This document shows positions 1 to 6,378 of a stretch of DNA of 19,788 nt, one piece after another. Every line of letters begins with the position of its first letter. The stretch's first letter is position 1. The DNA comes from Bacteroidales bacterium (GTDB lineage: Bacteria; Bacteroidota; Bacteroidia; Bacteroidales; ML635J-15): NCBI GenBank assembly GCA_007130555.1, contig SLSH01000139.1:1-19788 (forward strand), in the 5' to 3' direction. A program made the position numbers and the translations under genes. The notes beneath the pieces were generated by a model. That model worked only from the letters and a program-made list of their open reading frames with translations, ran no database searches and was not told the origin of the DNA.

Positions 1-2
1 GT

Positions 3-302
3 AGTCAGGTTGTAAACGAAGATTTTATTGCAAAAGCTCTGGAGCTGAAAGCAGATGTACTTTTGGTTTCTCAAACCGTAACTCAAAAAGATATTCATAT
101 AAAAAATCTGATAGAACTTGTGGAAATGTTAGAAGCAGAAGGAATTAGAGATAAAGTTCTTTTGATTTGCGGAGGTCCGCGTATATCACACGAATTAGCA
201 AAAGAACTCGGCTACGATGCAGGATTTAGCATGAATTCTTATGCAAATCACGTAGCTTCATATATAGTACAGGAAATTTATAACAGAAAAACTAATAAAT
301 AA
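3..302 (+). CDS. kamE: beta-lysine 5,6-aminomutase beta subunit, C-terminal part (5' end outside window)
   Basis: The reading frame is open from base 3 to the TAA at 300-302 and gives the last 99 residues. The sequence matches the C-terminal half of the cobalamin-binding Rossmann domain of the small subunit of D-ornithine/lysine 5,6-aminomutase, with VLLVSQTVTQKD and the strand-loop VLLICGGPRIS. With KamD this enzyme moves the epsilon-amino group of beta-lysine to C5, using adenosylcobalamin and PLP, in lysine fermentation to acetate and butyrate. The B12-ligand histidine and PLP lysine are expected upstream, outside the window. The first in-frame candidate start (TTG at 63) is not a real start, because coding similarity continues before it. 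A CoA-transferase gene follows after 7 bases, consistent with the lysine-fermentation operon. Family assignment is by recognition, not by a search. Confidence 0.85.
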   Translation, partial: SQVVNEDFIAKALELKADVLLVSQTVTQKDIHIKNLIELVEMLEAEGIRDKVLLICGGPRISHELAKELGYDAGFSMNSYANHVASYIVQEIYNRKTNK

Positions 303-309
303 TAAAACT

Positions 310-972
310 ATGATGGATAAAAATGTTATCAGAGAAACCATTGCAAAACGAGTAGCACTGGAATTTAAAGACGGAAACGTTGTTAATTTGGGAATAGGAT
401 TACCAACACTTGTTCCAAACTTTTTGCCAAAAGGAGTTAATGTAATATTACAGACCGAAAACGGATTATTGGGGATAGGACCAAGCCCGAAAGAAGGCGA
501 AGAAGACCCGAATCTTGTTAATGCCGGAGGAATAAATATTACAGCACTTCCGTTTGCATCTGCTTTTGATAGTGCAACATCTTTTGGTATAATTAGAGGA
601 GGACATGTTGATTTTACCGTTCTCGGAGCTTTTCAGGTTGATGAAGAGGGTAATATTGCAAACTGGATGATACCCGGAAAATTAACTCCCGGAATGGGTG
701 GAGCAATGGACCTTTTGGTTGGTTCCAAAAAAGTTATTGTAGCAATGGAGCATACTGCAAAAGGAAATATGAAAGTATTTAAAAAATGTTCCCTCCCTTT
801 AACGGCTGCAAAAGAAGTAAATTTGATAGTTACCGAAATGGGCGTTATTGAAGTTACAGATAAAGGACTGGTACTTAAAGAATATAATCCGTTGTTTTCA
901 ATAGAAGATATTCAAAAAGTGACCGAACCAAAACTTATAATACCCGATGACATTAAAGAAATGAGACAATAA
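310..972 (+). CDS. family I 3-oxoacid/butyryl-CoA:acetoacetate CoA-transferase, beta subunit
   Basis: The 220-residue product has the length and motifs of the beta (AtoA/ScoB-type) subunit of heterodimeric family I CoA-transferases. GIGLPT is at 28-33, and the catalytic glutamate is in TENG (Glu50), which forms the glutamyl-CoA thioester intermediate. Seven bases after kamE, it most likely performs the butyryl-CoA:acetoacetate CoA transfer that ends lysine fermentation and releases butyrate. The alpha subunit is not downstream in this window and is presumably upstream of kamE or elsewhere. Two adjacent ATGs (310 and 313) are possible starts, and no Shine-Dalgarno sequence separates them. Substrate is inferred from context; acetate-, succinate- or acetoacetate-specific members look alike at this level. 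Confidence 0.9.
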   Translation: MMDKNVIRETIAKRVALEFKDGNVVNLGIGLPTLVPNFLPKGVNVILQTENGLLGIGPSPKEGEEDPNLVNAGGINITALPFASAFDSATSFGIIRGGHVDFTVLGAFQVDEEGNIANWMIPGKLTPGMGGAMDLLVGSKKVIVAMEHTAKGNMKVFKKCSLPLTAAKEVNLIVTEMGVIEVTDKGLVLKEYNPLFSIEDIQKVTEPKLIIPDDIKEMRQ

Positions 973-1020
973 AAACAAAAAATCATTTTTATAATTTTTC
1001 GAAATAATCGGTATAATAAA

Positions 1021-1028
1021 TGCTTTTG
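1021..1028 (+). promoter_or_regulatory. possible Bacteroidota -7 element upstream of the barrel-like gene
   Basis: TGCTTTTG matches TAnnTTTG at all but the second base and lies 37 bases before the ATG at 1066. No clear TTTG -33 element is visible about 20 bases upstream, only a T-run at 995-999. This is weak evidence. Confidence 0.25.
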
Positions 1029-1065
1029 ATAGTAATATAATTAAATATTCTTTTTCTCTTTTTTT

Positions 1066-1650
1066 ATGATAAAGATTTTTATTACAATATTTACTGTTTT
1101 TTTTACCACATGTAGCTTATTTGCTCAGGTAGAACCTCCTTCCAAAAGACTTGATCACGGAGGTTTCGGCTCTTTCGATATGAGTATAATGTCGCTTAAC
1201 AACAAAACTGCAGTATATACAGGCGGAGGAGGAGGATTTATTATACGGGATTTTAGAATCGGAGTTTTCTTTTCAGGGCTTACAAATACTTATAGTCAGC
1301 GTGATACTAGTAATGTAACTTTTAAACTCGGATACAGTCAGGGAGGATTATGGCTGTCGTATCCTTTCTATACAAAAAAAGATTATCACCCGATTATTGA
1401 GGTAAAAATGCATTACGGAAATATGCGGTTAATTAATACAAATTGGCATGTCAGAGATAATGCCAGTTTCTATGGATTTTCTGCCGCTTTTGGATTGGAA
1501 TATAAATTAGGCGAAGTGTTTTTTGTCGCAGGAGGAATTAAATATTGTCACAGCTACTTATTAAAAACAATGGAAGATTTATTTGACAACGATTATTTTA
1601 ATTCAATCGGAATGTACATATCTTTTAGATTAGGAACTTTTAATTATTAA
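1066..1650 (+). CDS. secreted, probable outer-membrane beta-barrel protein of unknown function
   Basis: The 194-residue product has a short basic start and a hydrophobic stretch ending at FAQ (about residues 5-21), a typical SPI signal peptide. The mature part is rich in Gly and aromatic residues and alternates polar and hydrophobic residues, as in GGGGGFIIRDFRIGVFFSG and YKLGEVFFVAGGIKY. It ends ...ISFRLGTFNY, with the terminal aromatic residue usual for outer-membrane barrels. Its size would fit an 8-stranded barrel. I do not recognise a named family. It lies 93 bases after the CoA-transferase gene and 37 before the symporter gene. There is no evidence of a role in lysine metabolism, so it may be an independent unit. 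Confidence 0.65.
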   Translation: MIKIFITIFTVFFTTCSLFAQVEPPSKRLDHGGFGSFDMSIMSLNNKTAVYTGGGGGFIIRDFRIGVFFSGLTNTYSQRDTSNVTFKLGYSQGGLWLSYPFYTKKDYHPIIEVKMHYGNMRLINTNWHVRDNASFYGFSAAFGLEYKLGEVFFVAGGIKYCHSYLLKTMEDLFDNDYFNSIGMYISFRLGTFNY

Positions 1651-1654
1651 ATAT

Positions 1655-1662
1655 TACTTTTG
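1655..1662 (+). promoter_or_regulatory. Bacteroidota -7 promoter element for the symporter gene
   Basis: TACTTTTG is a full match to TAnnTTTG, 25 bases before the ATG at 1688. It lies just after the preceding stop codon (1648-1650), so the symporter can have its own promoter. The -33 element is not clear. Confidence 0.45.
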
Positions 1663-1687
1663 CCGAATAATTAAACATTAACTTATT

Positions 1688-3511
1688 ATGCTCCTTACTT
1701 CCGTTAATTTTGTTTTATTAGATAAGTTAATTATTGCAGTTTTTTTTCTGATTATAATTGTAATCGGACTAATTGCTTCGCGTAGTGCAGGAAAAAATAT
1801 GACTCAGTATTTTCTCGGAGGCAGAGGCATGCCGTGGTGGCTACTTGGAGTATCTATGGTTGCATGTACTTTTTCTGCCGACACACCTAATCTGGTAACA
1901 AATTTTGTCCGCGATGGCGGAGTGGCTCAAAATTGGATGTGGTGGGCTTTTCTTATTACAGGAATGGTAACCGTTTTTATTTATGCAAGATTATGGAGAA
2001 GATCAAAAGTATTAACGGATTTGGAATTCTATGAATTAAGATATTCGGGCAAATCCGCATCTTTTTTAAGAGGCTTTCGTGCAATTTATCTCGGACTGTT
2101 TTTTAATGTATTAATAATGGGTTCGGTTAGTCTTGCAGCAATTAAAATCGGAGGAGTTTTACTCGGATTAAAACCTTGGGAATGTGTCGTTTATGGCTCA
2201 ATCGGAGTTTTAATTTATACGGTTTTAGGCGGAGTAAAAGGAGTAATTTGGGCGGATTTTTTTCAGTATTCAATTGCAATGTTCGGAGCAATATTTGCAG
2301 CATTTGTGGCAGTTAAACAACCCGAAATCGGCAGTCTTGAAGCATTGTTCTCGCACCCCGATGTTATTGATAAAATGAGGATGATTCCCGATTTTAACAA
2401 TCTTTCAAATTTAATTCCATTACTGATAATCCCGATTGCTGTGCAATGGTGGAGTGTGTGGTATCCCGGTGCAGAACCCGGTGGCGGAGGATATATTGCT
2501 CAAAGAATGCTTGCTGCTAAAAACGAAAAAAATGCAATAGGTGCAACCCTGTTTTTTAACTTTATGCATTATGCTATCCGTCCGTGGCCTTGGATTATCG
2601 TTGCATTGGCATCAATTATTATTTATCCCGATATGGAAAGTATTTTGAAAAGTTTCCCGGATATAGAAGAAAGATTTTTAAAAGACGATATAGCATATCC
2701 CGTTATGATGTCTAAACTTGGTCCGGGTTGGTTAGGATTAGTCGTCGCTTCGTTAATTGCAGCATATATGTCAACAATCGGAACACATCTGAACTGGGGC
2801 TCTTCTTATGTAGTAAATGATTTTTACAAAAGATTTATAAAACCCGAAGCAAGCGAAAAACATCTGATTATGACAGCAAGAATATGCACGGTACTATTAA
2901 TGATTTTATCAGGATTAGTTGCACTGTTTGTAGTTACACATGCAAGTCAGGCTTTTAATATATTGCTGTTGTCGGGAGCAGGAACAGGTGCTATATATCT
3001 GCTACGATGGTTCTGGTGGAGAATAAATGCAATTACCGAAATCGTGGCAATGCTTTTTGCAGTTATAATGGCTGTTTTTTTATCATTAACCCCGGACAGC
3101 TTTTATCAGACAAGTTTAATTGATGCAAATTCTGTCAGACTTTTAATTGCAATATTCTCAACTTCAATTGTTTGGATAATTGTGGTGATGCTTACCAAAC
3201 CGGAAAAAAAAGAAGTACTGAGAAAATTTTATTCATTAACCAAGCCAGGAGGACCTGGATGGAAAAAAGTCGTTGACGATGCAAAAAAAGACAATATTGA
3301 TATTCTCGGTTCCGAAAAAAATAAAGCATGGGAAATGCCAAAACAAATTTTATTGGTATTTGTAGGATGTATGGTAGTTTATTCGTTTTTATTTGCTATC
3401 GGAAGTTTCTTATATTCATCTTATACTTTGGCATCAATATTATCGGGAATTGCAATTATCGGTATTATAATTCTGTTTAAATTACTTAATAAACTCAGAG
3501 TTCCGTTATAA
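1688..3511 (+). CDS. sodium:solute symporter (SSS family) permease
   Basis: The 607-residue polytopic membrane protein has about 13-14 hydrophobic helices. The N-terminal helix (about 8-28) and the ...QYFLGGRGMPWW motif begin the SSS (SLC5-like) fold. Near residues 358-380 is the ASLIAAYMSTIGTHLNWG-type segment, whose Ser/Thr residues form the Na2 sodium site in family members. The protein is longer than the roughly 500-residue core. The extra C-terminal part has a charged cytoplasmic loop (KPEKKEVLRKFYSLTKPGGPGWKK begins around 505) and two further helices. SSS substrates (sugars, amino acids, nucleosides, vitamins, carboxylates) cannot be read from these residues. No neighbouring enzyme suggests one, so the substrate is left open. 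The ATG at 1688 is the first in frame after a matching promoter motif. Confidence 0.9.
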   Translation: MLLTSVNFVLLDKLIIAVFFLIIIVIGLIASRSAGKNMTQYFLGGRGMPWWLLGVSMVACTFSADTPNLVTNFVRDGGVAQNWMWWAFLITGMVTVFIYARLWRRSKVLTDLEFYELRYSGKSASFLRGFRAIYLGLFFNVLIMGSVSLAAIKIGGVLLGLKPWECVVYGSIGVLIYTVLGGVKGVIWADFFQYSIAMFGAIFAAFVAVKQPEIGSLEALFSHPDVIDKMRMIPDFNNLSNLIPLLIIPIAVQWWSVWYPGAEPGGGGYIAQRMLAAKNEKNAIGATLFFNFMHYAIRPWPWIIVALASIIIYPDMESILKSFPDIEERFLKDDIAYPVMMSKLGPGWLGLVVASLIAAYMSTIGTHLNWGSSYVVNDFYKRFIKPEASEKHLIMTARICTVLLMILSGLVALFVVTHASQAFNILLLSGAGTGAIYLLRWFWWRINAITEIVAMLFAVIMAVFLSLTPDSFYQTSLIDANSVRLLIAIFSTSIVWIIVVMLTKPEKKEVLRKFYSLTKPGGPGWKKVVDDAKKDNIDILGSEKNKAWEMPKQILLVFVGCMVVYSFLFAIGSFLYSSYTLASILSGIAIIGIIILFKLLNKLRVPL

Positions 3512-3568
3512 TAATGGTTCTATCGCTATTTTAATGGGTTATGAGTAATTTTAAGGGATAAGGTTTTT

Positions 3569-3640
3569 GGTATAAAGGTATAAGGGGCGTTCCATATACC
3601 CCTATACCTTATACCCTTATACCTTTAACCTCTCTATACC
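3569..3640. repeat. palindromic intergenic repeat built from TATACC units
   Basis: GGTATA occurs at 3569 and 3577, and its complement TATACC at 3595, 3603, 3610, 3618 and 3635, mostly 7-8 bases apart. The strand can fold in two ways. The first is a compact hairpin pairing 3575-3587 with 3599-3610, around an 11-base loop with one bulged A. The second is a longer hairpin pairing 3569-3586 with 3614-3630, with one unpaired T. It lies just after the symporter stop codon and could act as an RNA 3'-end hairpin. No U-run follows, so it is not a classical terminator. It could instead be a dispersed palindromic repeat of the genome. Confidence 0.6.
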
Positions 3641-3795
3641 TACTATAACTTTTCCTAACATCATAAGCTAAAACTTCCGGTAAATTTGTGGTAGTACCAT
3701 AATAATTAACTTATATCTATCTTATTTAATACCAACATAACTCATTTCTATTATTCCATTTATATAAAAAATTTTAATATATAATAAAATTTATT

Positions 3796-3803
3796 TATTT
3801 TTG
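3796..3803 (+). promoter_or_regulatory. Bacteroidota -7 promoter element for the lipoprotein gene
   Basis: TATTTTTG fully matches TAnnTTTG and lies 38 bases before the ATG at 3842. A T-rich stretch (TTTT at 3772-3775) sits where a -33 element would be expected, about 20 bases upstream. Confidence 0.5.
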
Positions 3804-3841
3804 TAATAATTAAAGAAATGTGTTAATTAAAATTTATAATT

Positions 3842-4735
3842 ATGAAAACAAAAATTAGTATTTTATCAGGATTTTTAATTGTATTTGGTTTGCTGTTAGT
3901 AGGTACAGCATGCAACAAAGATGAGAAAACAGAAGAGCCGCCTCCTGTTCAAAATCAGATGATGAGTTTCAGCAGTTCTCAAATTGCCGTAACTTTTTCT
4001 GATGATAAGAAATCTACAAAAGAAGACGGAATGGTAAGGCAAACGCCTTCAGAATACATTGTTGCATTAAAAAGTGCCACATTGGTGGGTCAAAGCGGGA
4101 CTTCGGACTTTGAATTATTTGATATGGAAAGTTTGGAAAATTCAATAGTTTTCGACTTTATTAATGATGAAGTAAGACATAATTTAAGTGAAGATGACAT
4201 TCCTGAAGGATCTTACAAATCAATCCGTATGGAATTGTATTATTTACAGATGAGACTGCCTATTGCAACAGCAAACAGAGGCGTAGAACAACGCAATATG
4301 CGTATCTATTTTTCTGATGACGGAGTTCATCGTCCCGGTGATGTTACCCAAATTAATGAACAGGGAGTTGAAATAGGATGGTTATTTGCAACCAATCTTT
4401 GTCCTGATTTTGACCCTGTAACTCCAAGATATACAGCTTATACTTTGCACGGAGTTTATATACCTTTTGCAGATAAAGATGCAGAATTTTACGGACCTTT
4501 CGGAAGCATGAGTTTCTGGGAAAACAATGACTCGCAACCTTTTATTGAAGAAAGCAAGTTTTATTTCGGAGAAAGCAATAATAAAGATTTAGTCGTTGAC
4601 TTTAATGTCTTTGAATGCTGGCAATTTGAAGATAAAACCGGAGACGGATATTTCGGTATGGATGATATTGTTTATGATGATAATCCCACTGCATGGGCTA
4701 TGATATTCCCGAAAATAACAGTAAACGTAGAATAA
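3842..4735 (+). CDS. SPII lipoprotein of unknown function with a calcium-loop-like motif
   Basis: The 297-residue product starts with a lipoprotein signal peptide: a basic N-terminus, a hydrophobic core and the lipobox V-G-T-A-C, with Cys24 as the lipidated residue. An acidic, Pro-rich linker (KDEKTEEPPP) follows. Residues about 70-140 (from EYIVALKSATLVG through DIPEGSYKSIRMEL) recall the pattern of DUF4382-type surface domains, in which an ip-G-Y-ir-l segment ends a strand. I regard this as a resemblance only. Near the end, DKTGDGYFGMDD (264-275) has the Asp and Gly spacing of an EF-hand/dockerin-like calcium loop. It is a probable cell-envelope protein. It has its own promoter motif and a strong terminator, so it is probably monocistronic. 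Confidence 0.75.
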   Translation: MKTKISILSGFLIVFGLLLVGTACNKDEKTEEPPPVQNQMMSFSSSQIAVTFSDDKKSTKEDGMVRQTPSEYIVALKSATLVGQSGTSDFELFDMESLENSIVFDFINDEVRHNLSEDDIPEGSYKSIRMELYYLQMRLPIATANRGVEQRNMRIYFSDDGVHRPGDVTQINEQGVEIGWLFATNLCPDFDPVTPRYTAYTLHGVYIPFADKDAEFYGPFGSMSFWENNDSQPFIEESKFYFGESNNKDLVVDFNVFECWQFEDKTGDGYFGMDDIVYDDNPTAWAMIFPKITVNVE

Positions 4736-4755
4736 AATTTATATTACATACACAA

Positions 4756-4797
4756 ACAAAAAAGGCTGTTGTTATAATAACAGCCTTTTTTGTTTTT
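4756..4797 (+). terminator. Rho-independent terminator of the lipoprotein gene
   Basis: A 15-bp perfect stem pairs 4756-4770 with 4779-4793. Its G/C-bearing core is GGCTGTT/AACAGCC, the loop is 8 bases, and it is flanked by A6 and T6 runs with a further T-run after it. The hairpin begins 20 bases after the stop codon at 4735. The A/T flanks make it potentially active on both strands. Confidence 0.9.
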
Positions 4798-4876
4798 AAC
4801 GTTTGTAAGTCCTCTACAATTTAAAAACAGATATTTATTTTAAAATTTCAAAACCAAAATACTTTAAAAAGTGTAT

Positions 4877-4924
4877 AAAAATACCCCGAATAAAGTAAAA
4901 ACTTTTATTTCGGGGTATTTTATT
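4877..4924 (-). terminator. bidirectional terminator, mainly for the minus-strand lipocalin-like gene
   Basis: An inverted repeat pairs ATACCCCGAA (4881-4890) with the complementary TTTCGGGGTAT around 4908-4918. Flanking A/T pairs extend the stem, and an AT-rich loop contains TAAAGTAAAAACTTTTA. It lies 15 bases beyond the stop codon of the gene that ends at 4939 on the minus strand and can serve as a back-up terminator for the plus-strand lipoprotein gene. Confidence 0.85.
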
Positions 4925-4938
4925 ATATAATTATAAAA

Positions 4939-5508
4939 CTACTTCTTCGCATAAGTTAAATTTCCGGTAGTCATTTCTACTTCACTTCCCATTCTTTGAC
5001 CTTCAAAATCTACTATCATATCATCATTTGATAATCTTATTAAACGATAAATGTCTGTTGGCATACTTTCTCCTGAGTAAGTAACGACACTTCCCCCGCT
5101 TTGTCTTTGTGTAATTCTGACAACAACACATTCTCTTTTTGCAACATCGTCATATCCTTCCATAAATGTCCAAAAACCTTCGGATGTTTCAAGATCTCCA
5201 TCATCCATTACTGTAATCTTAAACGTGTTATCTTTTTTGAACTCAATTCTTTCAGTGTACATCCAGTTATAACTTTCTCCTGCATAACTTGCCGTAACCA
5301 TACTTGACGTAAATGTTGCAGTATATGCTGTTGTACCCCACGTATAAGTTAAAGTTCCCGAATCCAATGTCCATTCCCCTGCCAATCTGCCTTTTCTGGA
5401 CTTAAGACTTAAAAACGGATCTTCATCTCCTTTTTTACACGAATTTAGCACAGGTGCTATAATAAAACACATCAATGCTATTGCTAATAATTGTTTTGTT
5501 TTTTTCAT
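4939..5508 (-). CDS. lipocalin-like SPII lipoprotein
   Basis: The 189-residue product has a lipoprotein signal peptide with the lipobox L-N-S-C (Cys24), followed by KKGDEDPFLSLKSRKGRLAGEW. This Gly-x-Trp opening after a short charged linker is the pattern seen in small Bacteroidota lipocalin-like lipoproteins. Later strands such as ERIEFKKDNTFKITV and EGFWTFMEG, and the C-terminal YRLIRLSNDDMIVDFE, fit a single eight-stranded barrel: a field of input (FKKDNTF), then WTF, then LSNDDMIV. No ligand or function can be assigned. It has its own promoter upstream on the minus strand and a terminator after it, so it is probably transcribed alone. Confidence 0.7.
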   Translation of the reverse strand: MKKTKQLLAIALMCFIIAPVLNSCKKGDEDPFLSLKSRKGRLAGEWTLDSGTLTYTWGTTAYTATFTSSMVTASYAGESYNWMYTERIEFKKDNTFKITVMDDGDLETSEGFWTFMEGYDDVAKRECVVVRITQRQSGGSVVTYSGESMPTDIYRLIRLSNDDMIVDFEGQRMGSEVEMTTGNLTYAKK

Positions 5509-5523
5509 GTTCGTAATTTTTTA

Positions 5524-5559
5524 AATTAGTTAATAATAAATAATTAGTTAATAATAAAT
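5524..5559. repeat. perfect 18-bp tandem duplication in the leader of the lipocalin-like gene
   Basis: AATTAGTTAATAATAAAT occurs at 5524-5541 and again, directly abutting, at 5542-5559. Its core TTAGTTAA recurs once more at 5575-5582. The duplication lies between the predicted promoter (5592-5599) and the start codon (5508), so it would be in the mRNA leader. Confidence 0.9.
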
Positions 5560-5591
5560 AAAAGTTAATGTTTTTTAGTTAATTTTTTGTG

Positions 5592-5599
5592 CAAAGATA
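5592..5599 (-). promoter_or_regulatory. Bacteroidota -7 promoter element for the lipocalin-like gene
   Basis: On the minus strand the bases read TATCTTTG, a full match to TAnnTTTG followed by CA as in many Bacteroidota promoters. It predicts a leader of about 75-80 bases. No TTTG -33 box is visible. An A7T7 tract (5614-5627) lies where the -33 region or an upstream A-tract would be. Confidence 0.6.
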
Positions 5600-5653
5600 A
5601 TATTTTTTCTTTTAAAAAAATTTTTTTGCAGAAAAAACAAATTCTATCTGTTT

Positions 5654-6376
5654 TTAAACACTTATAATTTTTCTGTAAAACATTGCCGCAGTAAACACCA
5701 ATGCTAAAAATCCTGCTAATAATGCAACAATAAAAATACTTTGCATATTTCCGTATTGTTTTATTGCAATCCCTGCAAATGCCCATATTATGGATAAGCC
5801 GATAAAAGGATTATTAAATTTATAAATTGCAAGTGAAGTTATAATAAGTCCGGCAACTATTAGTGTTATTGTCCATATTTCCGGTAATATTCCGAATCCG
5901 TCCCAATTAATACTGACTAACCAAGCTGTAATATTTGCAATTGTTGCAATACAAATCCATCCGAGATATATCCCAAATGAGGATTTGATTAAACTCAACG
6001 GGAATTGTGCCAGTTTTACATTTATCATTATCAGGGATATCAGTAATAAAATCATTACAATAATTGATAAGGGCAATTTTTCGTAATGCCATGCAAAAAT
6101 CCACAAACAGTTTAATACCGAGCTGATTATAAAAATCCGGCCAATTGAACTTATAACTTCTTTGTTTTCTTCTCTGAACTGAATTATGCTAAAAACAATC
6201 AGCATCAAATAAATAACTCCCCATATTGAGAATGTTATTCCTGCGGGTACAAATAAATTTGGATATTGCCCGGATATTTCTCCGGTTGTTTTGTTATTAA
6301 TTGGTAATGCATTGGCAAGATAATTAACAATAATCATTATCGCCAGAAAAATAACATTTAAAAGTTTTATAATCAT
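5654..6376 (-). CDS. TspO/MBR-related tryptophan-rich multispanning membrane protein
   Basis: The 240-residue protein has about seven or eight hydrophobic helices (roughly 5-22, 44-66, 78-96, 101-121, 133-156, 168-185, 190-206 and 211-233). It carries eight tryptophans, several within helices (W52, W92, W96, W140, W152). NALPINNKTTGEIS followed by LFVPAGITFSIWGVIYL is typical of the long bacterial proteins annotated as tryptophan-rich sensory proteins. These resemble TspO (which binds porphyrins and other hydrophobic ligands) but are longer than the roughly 160-residue classical form. The start codon lies 2 bases after the metG stop codon, so it is almost certainly the second gene of a metG operon. 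A weak AT-rich stem (5633-5655) overlaps its stop codon. Physiological role unknown. Confidence 0.6.
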   Translation of the reverse strand: MIIKLLNVIFLAIMIIVNYLANALPINNKTTGEISGQYPNLFVPAGITFSIWGVIYLMLIVFSIIQFREENKEVISSIGRIFIISSVLNCLWIFAWHYEKLPLSIIVMILLLISLIMINVKLAQFPLSLIKSSFGIYLGWICIATIANITAWLVSINWDGFGILPEIWTITLIVAGLIITSLAIYKFNNPFIGLSIIWAFAGIAIKQYGNMQSIFIVALLAGFLALVFTAAMFYRKIISV

Positions 6377-6378
6377 AA

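Larger units (their letters stand above)
3512..3841. other. 330-base intergenic region with a palindromic TATACC element and promoter motifs
   Basis: No credible reading frame is present. The region contains the TATACC-rich inverted repeat at 3569-3640 (listed separately), a small odd palindrome TGGTAGTACCA at 3689-3699, and two TAnnTTTG matches, TAAATTTG at 3681-3688 and TATTTTTG at 3796-3803. The rest, about 3700-3795, is AT-rich with no recognisable feature. Confidence 0.6.

Noticed and set aside
63..65. TTG start making a short complete gene at 63-302
   Set aside because: Similarity to KamE continues before it, so this is the 3' part of a gene entering from outside the window.
3569..3640. 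CRISPR array
   Set aside because: The units are 6-8 bases without spacer-like sequences of constant length, and no cas gene is near.
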